From Rahnella rivi (lineage in GTDB: Bacteria > Pseudomonadota > Gammaproteobacteria > Enterobacterales > Enterobacteriaceae), in the NCBI RefSeq assembly GCF_019049655.1, contig NZ_JAFMOX010000065.1, positions 306,997 through 370,996 of the forward strand: DNA of 64,000 nt. The letters are read 5' to 3'. Below, piece by piece: positions 1-8,604 of the stretch. The notes beneath the pieces were generated by a model. That model saw nothing but the letters and a program-made list of their open reading frames with translations. It made no database searches and was not told the origin of the DNA. Every line of letters begins with the position of its first letter. The stretch's first letter is position 1. A program made the position numbers and the translations under genes.

Positions 1-138
1 ATGATTGCTAAAATATTAATCAGTATTAATATGGCAACGTTTCAGACAGGTTGTAGATAAGAAATCAATCAGTGGCGGTCTTAAAGATGGTTCCATCTGT
101 AGACAAAACATCAGAATTATTACCAAGCAGGATTTAGA

Positions 139-864
139 ATGATCAGAATCGCGCTGTTCCTTGCGATGCTCCTCAGTTTGCCTTTATTTACAGCAAATTA
201 CGCCGTGGCCAGTGAACCTGTCCCGGTCAATGCTGCGCTTAAAAAGCAGTTGTTAGGCGCGCCAGTTTATATCCAGATTTTCAAACAAGAACGTAAACTC
301 GAATTGTATGCCCAGCTCGACGGCGAATTTCGTCTGATCGGCAGCTATGGCATCTGCGATTTTTCCGGCGGTTTGGGGAATAAACGTCGTGAAGGCGATT
401 TCAAAAGCCCGGAAGGTTTTTATAACGTGGATATCCACCACCTGAAACCAGACAGCCGCTTTTATCGTGCTATCAACATCGGCTTCCCGAATGCCTATGA
501 CATCTCACAGGGTTACTCAGGTAAGTACCTGATGATCCACGGTAACTGTAAATCCATTGGGTGTTATGCAATGACTGACGGTTACATGGATGAGATCTTC
601 ACCTATGTTCAGGCAGCGTTCCAGTTCGGGCAGCGTAATTTGCAAATCAGCATTTACCCGTTCCGTATGACCGATGCCAACATGACCGCGCACAAAAACT
701 CAAGCTACATCAACTTCTGGCGTCAGCTTCAGCCTGGCTATGCGTACTTTGAGAAACACCATCAGGCGCCCAACGTGGTGGTGACTGACGGTAAATATGA
801 AGTGCTCCAGCCGCTGTCTAATACCCCGCTCTCCTCACAGCTGGCGTTCACCCAGGTGAAATAA
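139..864 (+). CDS. dpaA: DpaA/YafK, periplasmic peptidoglycan-lipoprotein amidase of the L,D-transpeptidase fold
   Basis: The 241-residue protein closely follows E. coli YafK (DpaA, also LdtF), which releases Braun's lipoprotein from peptidoglycan rather than attaching it; that activity is known for the family. A signal peptide spans about residues 1-24. The YkuD catalytic motif is visible as IHGNCKSIGCYAM, giving His134 and Cys142. The ATG at 139 has an AGGA about 7 nt upstream. It stands alone on the plus strand and its last 30 nt overlap the 3' end of the convergent yafJ gene, so it probably has its own promoter in the AT-rich 138 bases before it. Confidence 0.93.
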   Translation: MIRIALFLAMLLSLPLFTANYAVASEPVPVNAALKKQLLGAPVYIQIFKQERKLELYAQLDGEFRLIGSYGICDFSGGLGNKRREGDFKSPEGFYNVDIHHLKPDSRFYRAINIGFPNAYDISQGYSGKYLMIHGNCKSIGCYAMTDGYMDEIFTYVQAAFQFGQRNLQISIYPFRMTDANMTAHKNSSYINFWRQLQPGYAYFEKHHQAPNVVVTDGKYEVLQPLSNTPLSSQLAFTQVK

Positions 865-1602
865 CGCGAACTCGCCTGGGGCAATTTTGTTCCAGGTTTC
901 GTTTGCGGTCAGCGGTTGCGTGGCAATCACGGTGACGACATCATCAGGTGTCGTCTGCTGCTGAAAATCAATTTCCACATCCTGATCCAACAAGGTTGCC
1001 TTGCCAAACGGCGCGCGGCGCGTGATCCAGTGCAAATTTGTCGAACAATAGGCCATCACAAAATGCCCGTCCGACAGCAGCATATTAAACACCCCTTTTT
1101 CGCGTAACTCATTGGCCAGCGACGCAATATAGCGGAACACCGGCGGCCAGCTTGCCGGGCGACGCGGATAACGTTGAGTGAGTTTGTGCAGCAGCCAGCA
1201 AAAAGCGTATTCGCTGTCAGTCTGGCCTATCGGGCGCAGTGTGCCGGTATCGAGCTGGCGGTAACCGCGCAGCTGACCGTTGTGCGCGTAGGTCCAGTTG
1301 CGTCCCCACAGTTCCCGGGTAAACGGATGGGTATTTTCCAGCGCCACTTCGCCACGGTTTGCCTGACGAATATGGGAAATCACCGCGCAGGATTTGATCG
1401 GGTATTCCTGAACCAGGCGGGCGATGGGCGAATTAAAACTCGGCAGCGGATCTTTAAAAGTACGGCAGCCATTCCCCTCATAGAAGGTAATGCCCCAGCC
1501 GTCTTTATGCGGGCCAGTCCCGCCACCGCGCTGCACCAGTCCACTGAAACTAAAACAAATATCAGTTGGAACGTTAGCGCTCATCCCGAGCAATTCGCAC
1601 AT
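835..1602 (-). CDS. yafJ: YafJ, class II glutamine amidotransferase
   Basis: The protein (255 residues) matches E. coli YafJ along its length. It is an Ntn-type glutamine amidotransferase whose nucleophile is the cysteine exposed after removal of Met1, here MCELLGM. That fixes the start at the ATG at 1602, not the GTG one codon upstream; an AGGAGG lies about 10 nt before it. The physiological substrate is not established for this family. It lies 26 nt downstream of gmhA, so the two are probably co-transcribed, as in E. coli. The gene ends inside the 3' end of convergent dpaA. Confidence 0.93.
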   Translation of the reverse strand: MCELLGMSANVPTDICFSFSGLVQRGGGTGPHKDGWGITFYEGNGCRTFKDPLPSFNSPIARLVQEYPIKSCAVISHIRQANRGEVALENTHPFTRELWGRNWTYAHNGQLRGYRQLDTGTLRPIGQTDSEYAFCWLLHKLTQRYPRRPASWPPVFRYIASLANELREKGVFNMLLSDGHFVMAYCSTNLHWITRRAPFGKATLLDQDVEIDFQQQTTPDDVVTVIATQPLTANETWNKIAPGEFALFHLGERQL

Positions 1603-1628
1603 CACCAGCCTCCTTTACTGCAAAGGGC

Positions 1629-2210
1629 TTATGCCTTCGCCATCTCTTTTTCGATCAGAAGAATCAAAATGTGAATAACTTTAATGTGGATTTCCTGCAC
1701 ACGGTCAGCGAAGCCGAAGTGTGGAACGCGGATTTCCACGTCAGCAGATCCGTCCATCTTGCCGCCGTCTTTACCGGTCAGGGTAATGACTTTCATGCCT
1801 TTGGCACGCGCAGCGTCGATAGCTTTGATGACGTTTGCAGAATTCCCGGACGTGGAGATGCCCAGCAGAACGTCGCCCTTCTGGCCAACCGCTTCCAGAT
1901 AACGAGAGAAAATATACTCATACCCGAAATCGTTACCCACGCAGGAAATGTGGCTGACGTCAGAAATCGCAATCGCCGGGTAGCCCGGACGGTTCTCACG
2001 GTAGCGGCCGGTCAGTTCTTCCGCAAAATGCATGGCATCGCAGTGTGAACCGCCGTTGCCGCAGGAAATCACTTTCCCGCCCGCTTTGAATGAATCCGCC
2101 AGCAGCACTGCTGCACGTTGAATAGACTCAATATTTGCCGGATCGCTGATGAATTTATTCAGCGTTTCAGCAGCTTCGTTCAGTTCAGTACGGATAATAT
2201 CCTGGTACAT
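1629..2210 (-). CDS. gmhA: GmhA (LpcA), sedoheptulose-7-phosphate isomerase
   Basis: This 193-residue SIS-domain protein is nearly identical in pattern to E. coli GmhA: SCGNGGSHCDAMHFAEEL, then the GISTSGNSANV phosphosugar-binding loop and a C-terminal helix with HIKVIHILI. It converts sedoheptulose 7-phosphate to D-glycero-D-manno-heptose 7-phosphate, the first step toward ADP-heptose for the lipopolysaccharide core, in the cytosol. The ATG at 2210 is chosen because MYQDIIRTELNEA aligns with the E. coli N-terminus and an AGAGG lies upstream; the open frame upstream is not conserved. It is divergent from fadE and leads into yafJ. Confidence 0.96.
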   Translation of the reverse strand: MYQDIIRTELNEAAETLNKFISDPANIESIQRAAVLLADSFKAGGKVISCGNGGSHCDAMHFAEELTGRYRENRPGYPAIAISDVSHISCVGNDFGYEYIFSRYLEAVGQKGDVLLGISTSGNSANVIKAIDAARAKGMKVITLTGKDGGKMDGSADVEIRVPHFGFADRVQEIHIKVIHILILLIEKEMAKA

Positions 2211-2442
2211 AGCAGCCTCTTTTATGTCCATTTGCAGCCGTTGAAACACAGCCGATAGCAATAAAACTTTCCGCTGTGCAGTGTAACGGATCGGCGGATC
2301 GGCGAGAAGCAATGAAGCGGTAATGATTCCGATAGTTTCCATTTTTGACGCTTCGTGCGGCCGGATTGTGAGCTGTGTTGTAATTAGTATGTAAACACAT
2401 TGATAAAGAAATGAGCATGAACTAAAACCATTGTATCCCTAC

Positions 2443-2459
2443 AACAGGTCAGACCTCCT
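2443..2459 (+). promoter_or_regulatory. Putative FadR operator upstream of fadE
   Basis: The 17-mer AACAGGTCAGACCTCCT, 20-36 nt before the fadE start, keeps the core of the FadR consensus (A-CTGGTCNGACNTGTT) with a few mismatches on the outer edges. FadR represses fadE in E. coli, so repression released by long-chain acyl-CoA is the expected mode. The match was made by eye. Confidence 0.6.
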
Positions 2460-2478
2460 ACTACTCAGGAGCATTACT

Positions 2479-4947
2479 ATGATGGTTCTCAGCATTGTTG
2501 CATTTGTCGTTATCCTTGGTGCGCTGTTTTATCACCGCGTCAACCTCACCCTTAGCAGCCTGATTTTACTGGCGTTCACCGCCGTGATGGGCGCGATCAA
2601 TCTGTGGACGCTGTGGCTGTTAGTGCCACTGGCGATCCTGTTGCTGCCACTGAACATCCCGGCCCTGCGCCGTTCATTATTCTCCGGCCCGGCACTTCGC
2701 ACCTTCCGCAAAGTCATGCCTGCCATGTCACGCACGGAGAAAGAAGCGATTGAAGCCGGTACCACCTGGTGGGAAGGCGACCTGTTTGGCGGCAAGCCGG
2801 ACTGGAAAAAGCTGCAGGATTATCCTGAGCAGCGCCTGACCGAAGAAGAACAGCGCTTTATCGACGGCCCGGTGGAGGAAGCCTGCCGCATGGCGAATGA
2901 TTTTGAGATCACTCACGAACTGGCTGATTTGCCGCCGGAGCTGTGGGCGTATCTGAAAGAGCACCGCTTCTTTGCGATGATCATTAAAAAAGAGTACGGC
3001 GGCCTCGAATTCTCGGCTTACGCTCAGGCTCGTGTTTTACAGAAACTGGCCGGTGTGTCAGGGATCCTGGCGATCACCGTCGGCGTACCAAACTCCCTCG
3101 GTCCGGGCGAATTGCTGCAACATTACGGAACCGAAGACCAAAAAGATCACTATCTGCCGCGTCTGGCCGAAGGCCTGGAAATTCCGTGTTTCGCACTAAC
3201 CAGCCCCGAAGCGGGTTCTGATGCCGGCGCAATCCCGGATTTCGGTATTGTGTGTAAAGGCCAGTGGCAGGGCAAAGAAGTGCTCGGTATGCGCCTGACC
3301 TGGAACAAGCGTTACATCACGCTGGCACCTATCGCCACCGTGCTCGGTCTGGCATTCAAACTGAAAGACCCCGATCATCTGCTTGGCAACGAAACTGATT
3401 TAGGCATCACCTGTGCGCTGATCCCAACGGATACCCAGGGTGTGGAAATCGGCCACCGTCACTTCCCGCTGAACGTGCCTTTCCAGAACGGTCCGACGCG
3501 GGGTAACGACATTTTTGTCCCGATCGACTACATCATTGGCGGCCCGAAAATGGCCGGTCAGGGCTGGCGTATGCTGGTGGAATGTCTGTCCGTGGGCCGT
3601 GGCATCACGCTGCCGTCAAACTCCACCGGCAGCCTGAAATCTCTGGCGATGGCGACCGGCGCTTATGCCTATATCCGCCGTCAGTTCAAACTGCCGATCG
3701 GTAAAATGGAAGGTATCGAAGAGCCGCTGGCACGCATCGCGGGGAACGCTTATGTCATGGACGCGGCAGCGACGCTTATCACCAACGGCATTATGCTGGG
3801 TGAAAAACCGGCGGTGCTGTCGGCGATTGTGAAATATCACTGTACGCACCGCGGTCAGCGCGCCGTAATGGATGCGATGGATATCACCGGCGGTAAAGGC
3901 ATCATGCTCGGTAAAAGCAACTTTGTTGCCCGCACCTATCAGGGCGCGCCGATTGCCATCACCGTGGAAGGGGCCAACATCCTCACCCGCAGTATGATCA
4001 TCTTTGGTCAGGGCGCGATCCGCTGCCATCCTTACGTGCTGCGTGAAATGGCGGCAGCGGAGAAAAATGATCTGGTCGATTTCGACCGGGCGCTGTTCGG
4101 CCATCTCGGCCACGTCGGCGGCAACACCGTGCGCAGTTTCTGGCTCGGCCTGACCGGCGGGCGCACCAGCGATACACCGGTGAACGATGCCACCGCCCGC
4201 TACTATCAGCACATCAACCGCCTGAGTGCCAATCTGGCGCTGCTGGCCGATGTGTCGATGGGTGTTCTGGGCGGCAGTCTGAAACGTCGCGAACGCATTT
4301 CCGCCCGTCTCGGCGATATCCTCAGCCAGATGTATCTGGCGACAGCCACGCTGAAACGTTTTGATGAAGAAGGCTGTCACGAGGCCGATTTGCCGCTGGT
4401 CCACTGGGGCGTGCAGGACTGTCTGCATCAGGCGGAAGTGGCGATTGACGATCTGCTGCGTAACTTCCCGAACCGTTTCATCGCAGGCGTCATGCGTCTG
4501 GTGGTGTTCCCGCTGGGTGGCGCTCACGCTGCACCGTCCGACCAGCTGGATCACGAACTGGCGCGGATTCTGCAAGTGCCTTCTGCCACCCGCAGCCGTA
4601 TCGGTCGCGGTCAGTATCTGACGCCAAGCGAGCACAACCCGGTCGGTCTGCTGGAACAGGCGTTGCAGGATATTCTGGCCGCCGAACCGGTTCACAAACG
4701 TCTGTGTGAGGCGATGGGTAAAAAACTGCCGTTCACCCGCCTGGATATTCTGGCGCAAAAAGGTCTGGATGCCGGGCACCTGAGCGCTGACGATGCGCGC
4801 ATTCTCAGCCGTGCGGAAGAAAGCCGTCTGCGGTCGATTAACGTTGATGAGTTTGAACCGCACGAACTGGCCGCACACCAGCCAAAGGAAGAGGCAAAAA
4901 CGCTAAAAAAGGATGAAGCGAAACCGCGTCATACTGAAGCTGCCTGA
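2479..4947 (+). CDS. fadE: FadE, acyl-CoA dehydrogenase
   Basis: The 822-residue product tracks E. coli FadE (814 residues) closely. Two hydrophobic segments occupy residues 1-45, followed by WWEGDLF, the acyl-CoA dehydrogenase domain (about 75-480, with ALTSPEAGSDAGAIP and the flavin-region TIEGAN-like TVEGANILTRSM) and the FadE-type C-terminal domain. It catalyses the FAD-dependent first oxidation of beta-oxidation, at the membrane. The ATG at 2479 is supported by AGGAG 8 nt upstream and by MMVLSIVAFVV aligning with E. coli; a TTG 48 nt upstream in frame is rejected. A likely FadR site sits directly upstream, and the C-terminal tail is Lys/Glu-rich and variable. Confidence 0.96.
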   Translation: MMVLSIVAFVVILGALFYHRVNLTLSSLILLAFTAVMGAINLWTLWLLVPLAILLLPLNIPALRRSLFSGPALRTFRKVMPAMSRTEKEAIEAGTTWWEGDLFGGKPDWKKLQDYPEQRLTEEEQRFIDGPVEEACRMANDFEITHELADLPPELWAYLKEHRFFAMIIKKEYGGLEFSAYAQARVLQKLAGVSGILAITVGVPNSLGPGELLQHYGTEDQKDHYLPRLAEGLEIPCFALTSPEAGSDAGAIPDFGIVCKGQWQGKEVLGMRLTWNKRYITLAPIATVLGLAFKLKDPDHLLGNETDLGITCALIPTDTQGVEIGHRHFPLNVPFQNGPTRGNDIFVPIDYIIGGPKMAGQGWRMLVECLSVGRGITLPSNSTGSLKSLAMATGAYAYIRRQFKLPIGKMEGIEEPLARIAGNAYVMDAAATLITNGIMLGEKPAVLSAIVKYHCTHRGQRAVMDAMDITGGKGIMLGKSNFVARTYQGAPIAITVEGANILTRSMIIFGQGAIRCHPYVLREMAAAEKNDLVDFDRALFGHLGHVGGNTVRSFWLGLTGGRTSDTPVNDATARYYQHINRLSANLALLADVSMGVLGGSLKRRERISARLGDILSQMYLATATLKRFDEEGCHEADLPLVHWGVQDCLHQAEVAIDDLLRNFPNRFIAGVMRLVVFPLGGAHAAPSDQLDHELARILQVPSATRSRIGRGQYLTPSEHNPVGLLEQALQDILAAEPVHKRLCEAMGKKLPFTRLDILAQKGLDAGHLSADDARILSRAEESRLRSINVDEFEPHELAAHQPKEEAKTLKKDEAKPRHTEAA

Positions 4948-4965
4948 TCCTCTTTTCTGACCAAT

Positions 4966-5003
4966 AAAAAAGCCTGAGTGCAAAACACTCAGGCTTTTTC
5001 TTT
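4966..5003. terminator. Bidirectional rho-independent terminator between fadE and the porin gene
   Basis: A perfect stem, AAAAAGCCTGAGTG (ending 4980) with CACTCAGGCTTTTT (from 4986), loop of 5 nt, has a T-run on one side and an A-run on the other. It can terminate both convergent genes. Confidence 0.9.
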
Positions 5004-5028
5004 TGTATTGCCGAAGTAAGATCGGAAA

Positions 5029-6426
5029 TCAGAAGAAGTATTTGAAGCGCACGCGCCCGCCGTAACGTTGCTCGCTGTCGTCGTCATTGGAATAGGTTTT
5101 ATCCCCATCCAGCATCGACATATACGCCCCGAGATAGACGTTAAAGTTCTGCATATTCATCACGTTCGGGATCAGGTAGCTGGCATGAATGGTATGAATA
5201 TCATAGCTGCCCGGCTCATTAAACCAGTCGTCATCGTAGTCAGACGCACGCACGCCATCCATGCTGAAGTCTTCAATTTTGTTATGCGCGTAGATGTAGC
5301 CCAGTTCGAAACGTTTCCACAACGCATTCGCGCCGACCGTGAAATCTTTTTCGTCGCTGGCATCCATGTACGCCGTGCTGAGGTTTGCCACGATGCCATT
5401 TTCAGGGTCTGCTTTCTGGCCGTTCCAGGTCATGGTCATGCCGTAACCGTTACGTTTAGACTGATCGATGGTTTCGCCCTGATCATTCTTGTAACCGTAC
5501 GCATTGTTCACCACGTTGGTTTCCGCCGCCGCCGCCACCGAGAATGCGTCCCCTTTCCAGGCAATCACAGGGCGCAGATACGCCACGTTTTTATCCTGTT
5601 CCAGTTTGTTACCGTGGTAGTTTTGCTCGGCGAACAGCGAGGTCCCGTCTTCGAGCAAGGTATTGAGCTCGAAATACCAGTTGCCGATATTTTTATTCAG
5701 CAGGATGTTACCGCCGCTGTCGCTGCGTCCGCGCCCTTCTTTCATCATATACACATAGCCGTAACCATCGGCATACAGGTCGTTGGCCGTATTACCGGAG
5801 TATTCGATGAAGGTATCCTGATTAAGCGGGAACATATCGTAAGCTTCGAACCGGCCAATTTTGGCCATCCAGTCTTTCTCTTCACCGAAGAAGAACGCGG
5901 CATCATCAAGGGTCATTGACCCGTTGAGGTCGGCGGTCGGCTGAACAGAGAATCCGGAGAACTGGCCGTTATCATTTCGGCGATAACCATCAAGGCCGAT
6001 CAGTAAACGCCCGTTCACATCCCAGCGCTCATTGGTGCCTGGTCGCCAGTTTTTATTATCACTGGTGCGTATTGACGTTAATTGTCCGCTGCGACTGGCG
6101 CCATCGACGTTAAATTCCACATCGCCGTATAATTTCAAATTATCGAAACCATTCAGTGTTAATAATTTGTCTTTCGATATTCCTTCGGTTTTCACTTCTA
6201 CCGGATTGGCTTCTTTCACGCTGGCTATTTCCTGCCCGCGCTGCACATCCTGTTTTTTCAACTGTTGGATCTGTTTCTCTGCCGTATCTGCCCGTGCTTC
6301 AGCCTGCTGGAGGCGCTGCTCAAGCAGTGCCATACGCGCTTCCAGACTGGAGGGAGCCCCCGAAGCAAACGCGGAACCCGACACCGCAAGACCCATCAAA
6401 AGAGCAATCGGCTTAATTTTTCTCAT
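5029..6426 (-). CDS. RafY-type carbohydrate outer-membrane porin
   Basis: The 465-residue protein has a signal peptide (about 1-21, ending SAFA), a Glu/Gln-rich coiled-coil stretch (about 25-72, MALLEQRLQQAEARADTAEK) and a beta-barrel region running to a terminal Phe. That order and length fit the glycoporin RafY/ScrY-like family, which admits oligosaccharides such as raffinose. No sugar catabolic genes are next to it: yehS is upstream and fadE downstream, so the ligand cannot be inferred from context. An AAGGAC lies 7-12 nt before the ATG. Its 3' end shares a terminator with fadE. Confidence 0.8.
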   Translation of the reverse strand: MRKIKPIALLMGLAVSGSAFASGAPSSLEARMALLEQRLQQAEARADTAEKQIQQLKKQDVQRGQEIASVKEANPVEVKTEGISKDKLLTLNGFDNLKLYGDVEFNVDGASRSGQLTSIRTSDNKNWRPGTNERWDVNGRLLIGLDGYRRNDNGQFSGFSVQPTADLNGSMTLDDAAFFFGEEKDWMAKIGRFEAYDMFPLNQDTFIEYSGNTANDLYADGYGYVYMMKEGRGRSDSGGNILLNKNIGNWYFELNTLLEDGTSLFAEQNYHGNKLEQDKNVAYLRPVIAWKGDAFSVAAAAETNVVNNAYGYKNDQGETIDQSKRNGYGMTMTWNGQKADPENGIVANLSTAYMDASDEKDFTVGANALWKRFELGYIYAHNKIEDFSMDGVRASDYDDDWFNEPGSYDIHTIHASYLIPNVMNMQNFNVYLGAYMSMLDGDKTYSNDDDSEQRYGGRVRFKYFF

Positions 6427-6631
6427 GTGTTGATGTCCTTTTCTTATACCCAGATTAACATTCAGCGTTGAATTAAATTCAGCTGTATTATTTTTTTAAA
6501 ATATAAGCCAGTGGAGGTTTGGCGAGGACTGAAGATAATAGGCGGAGGAATGGACTGTCAAAAAACAAACCGGTGAAACGTGAAGTTGAACTGTAATAAC
6601 GAAATTTCATTCCTGTAAAACCAATAAACGT

Positions 6632-6665
6632 AAAACGGGGCGCTTTTATTAAAAGCGCCCCGTTT
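6632..6665. terminator. Strong GC-rich hairpin downstream of yehS
   Basis: A perfect stem pairs AAACGGGGCGCTTTT with AAAAGCGCCCCGTTT around a 3-4 nt loop (6632-6665). It is 57 nt past the yehS stop in the direction of transcription and upstream of the porin promoter. It most likely ends yehS transcription. The remainder of 6427-6721 is AT-rich and must hold the porin promoter; no clear -35/-10 pair or CRP site was seen. Confidence 0.75.
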
Positions 6666-6721
6666 AATATGTCATTTAAATAAATACATTTAATTTATTT
6701 ATCAGCTGAATTCGTTAATGC

Positions 6722-7192
6722 TCAGCTTTTTTTAGGACGGACTCTGGCCGTCAGGCCTTTCAGAAAGTAACGCAACACCTGATCACCGCACGGGCGGTAG
6801 TTCTTGTGACCTTCTTTGCGGAAGAATGCGCTCAGTTCGCCTTCGGAGACTTTAAAATCTGCCGCCGTCAGCACGGCGATCATGTCTTCGGTTTTCAGCT
6901 CAAACGCCACACGCAGTTTTTTCAGCATGATGTTATTGGTCAGGCGTTTTTCAACTTCCGGTGCCGGGAAGCGATCGTCTTTACCGCGTCTGAAGGTGAT
7001 CAGGCCGTTAAGGAAGTTCGCCATCACTTCATCAGGCACTTCCATGTAACCTTCTTCATCTTCTTTTTTCAGATAACGGGACATCACTTCAGGGCTGACC
7101 GGCGTGCCGGTTGTCTTGAGGATCTCGATCAGCTGGCCTTCGCTCATATCCAGCATGTAGCGGACACTGCGTAAGACGTGGTTATGCATCAT
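6722..7192 (-). CDS. yehS: YehS, DUF1456 family protein
   Basis: The 156-residue protein has the same length as E. coli YehS and shares its signature duplicated DUF1456 repeats: ILRSVRYMLDMSE...LKKEDEEGYMEVPDEVMANFLNGLI, then a second copy from about residue 85 with HKNYRPCGDQVLRYFLKGL. The function of the family is unknown. Two consecutive ATGs open the frame (7192 and 7189), with AGGA upstream. It appears monocistronic, followed by its own hairpin, and has a charged, soluble character. Confidence 0.88.
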   Translation of the reverse strand: MMHNHVLRSVRYMLDMSEGQLIEILKTTGTPVSPEVMSRYLKKEDEEGYMEVPDEVMANFLNGLITFRRGKDDRFPAPEVEKRLTNNIMLKKLRVAFELKTEDMIAVLTAADFKVSEGELSAFFRKEGHKNYRPCGDQVLRYFLKGLTARVRPKKS

Positions 7193-7287
7193 AATTCTGT
7201 ATTCCTGTTAAAAGTAAACCGAGGAAATGCCACCGGGTTTACCCCTACGCACCTCGAAGGCGGGCATTATACAAGAAACTCACAGGA

Positions 7288-8487
7288 TTAGCTGAACTGA
7301 CGTATCCGTGCAATAAGTGACTCCACGTCGCTGATTTGGTGTGCAGTGAGGATCAGTTTTTGGCCGAGGCTCAGCGCATGGCGCTGACAATCGGCGCGCA
7401 TCTCTGCATCTTTAATGGTATCGAGATCCGCCACGTGCGCCAGCCCGATGGTGCGGCGGATAAGCTCCGCGCCGCAATATCCCACGGCATCGTGCCAGAC
7501 ATCTTGCAGGTAGATTTCCGCATAACCCGGTTCCGCCAGCGTCGGATCCTGAGATTTTTCACGCGCCAGTTGCAGGAAGCGTTCGGAAAAACTCAGCCAC
7601 AGCTCGCGCACATCTTTCAGGCGCTGTTCACGGCCATCCGCCGCTTCGCGCACGCCCACCAGCCCCGGCAGACCGCAGTAATTGAGCAGCAAATTGCCGA
7701 TAGCCGAGCCCGGATCAAATCCCAGCGGGCCGTAATAACCAAATTCTGCATCGATAGCTTTAAGTTTACCTTCAGCCACGAAAATCGAACCACTGTGAAT
7801 ATCCCCGTGCAGTAGCGCTTCGGCTTTCGTCAGGAACCGGTGTTTCAGCGCGGCCACCGCCAGCCGCAAGGGTTTATCAGCGCGCAGCGCGGTCACTTCT
7901 GGCAGCAGCAGCGGATCCACATTATTGCGTTCGTGATCGACGTACGGATCGGTGAAAAACAGATCTTCGGTGATCTGACAGAGTTCAGGGTTAGTAAAGC
8001 GTGAGACTTCGGCTTTCTTGGTTTGCGCATTCTGGTAGAAATCGGAGGTGTGAAACAGCGTTTGTGCCAGATACTCGCCCAGCTGGCTGGCGGCCTGCGG
8101 GTAGTCGTTTCCCTGCACCAGTTCGCTGCGCCAGATCTGATGATCCGACAGATCTTCCTGCACCATCACCGCCAGTTCCGCGTCGTGATGCAGCACTTTG
8201 ACCGTATGTTGCGGGCAATACTGACCGTGAATGATCAGGGTTTCGGCTTCGATGCGCGCACGATCTAACGTCAGTGGCCAGGACTCGCCCACGCAGCGCA
8301 CATAAGGCAGCGCCTGTTTGACAATCACCCGGCTTTTCCCCGTCGTATCGCGGATCTTGAACACCAGATTCAGGTTTCCGTCACCGATTTCATCGGCGGT
8401 GACCAGGGAGTGTGGATCCGCCACGCCGCCGAACTGGCGGGCATATTCAACGGCATCTGCGGCGGTAAACGTGTAGTAGCGCGACAT
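7288..8487 (-). CDS. mtnK: MtnK, 5-methylthioribose kinase
   Basis: A 399-residue kinase of the aminoglycoside-phosphotransferase-like fold. The ATP-binding glycine region DEIGDGNLNLVFKI is near residue 35 and the catalytic loop LHGDIHSGSIF near residue 230. It phosphorylates 5-methylthioribose at C1, the entry step of the methionine salvage pathway. The ATG at 8487 (MSRYYTFTAADAV) has AGAGG 6 nt upstream; the longer open frame upstream runs through the MetJ boxes and is not credible. It is divergent from mtnA, which takes its product, and both should be controlled by MetJ. Confidence 0.95.
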   Translation of the reverse strand: MSRYYTFTAADAVEYARQFGGVADPHSLVTADEIGDGNLNLVFKIRDTTGKSRVIVKQALPYVRCVGESWPLTLDRARIEAETLIIHGQYCPQHTVKVLHHDAELAVMVQEDLSDHQIWRSELVQGNDYPQAASQLGEYLAQTLFHTSDFYQNAQTKKAEVSRFTNPELCQITEDLFFTDPYVDHERNNVDPLLLPEVTALRADKPLRLAVAALKHRFLTKAEALLHGDIHSGSIFVAEGKLKAIDAEFGYYGPLGFDPGSAIGNLLLNYCGLPGLVGVREAADGREQRLKDVRELWLSFSERFLQLAREKSQDPTLAEPGYAEIYLQDVWHDAVGYCGAELIRRTIGLAHVADLDTIKDAEMRADCQRHALSLGQKLILTAHQISDVESLIARIRQFS

Positions 8488-8519
8488 CCTGACCTCTCGA
8501 ATTCTTTTTTCAGCCTTAA

Positions 8520-8543
8520 AAGCGTTTAGACGTCTATACATCT
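8520..8543. promoter_or_regulatory. MetJ operator (tandem MET boxes) between mtnK and mtnA
   Basis: Three contiguous 8-mers, AAGCGTTT, AGACGTCT and ATACATCT, form a tandem array; the middle one equals the MET-box consensus exactly. MetJ with S-adenosylmethionine binds such arrays cooperatively. It lies in the 117-nt divergent promoter region, so it can repress both genes. Confidence 0.88.
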
Positions 8544-8604
8544 ATAAAACATGTTGGCAGAATAAGTAATCAGATGCAACTGGGCAACAAGGATTTAACC
8601 GACC

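Noticed and set aside
2431..2481. An upstream TTG start for FadE.
   Set aside because: It would place the FadR site inside the gene and add 16 residues not seen in E. coli FadE; the ATG at 2479 has a good ribosome site.
3616..4878. A 420-codon open frame antisense to fadE.
   Set aside because: It is a shadow of codon bias in the GC-rich fadE gene, with a low-complexity composition and no ribosome site. The same applies to the long frame at 14370-15566 antisense to the sugar ATPase.
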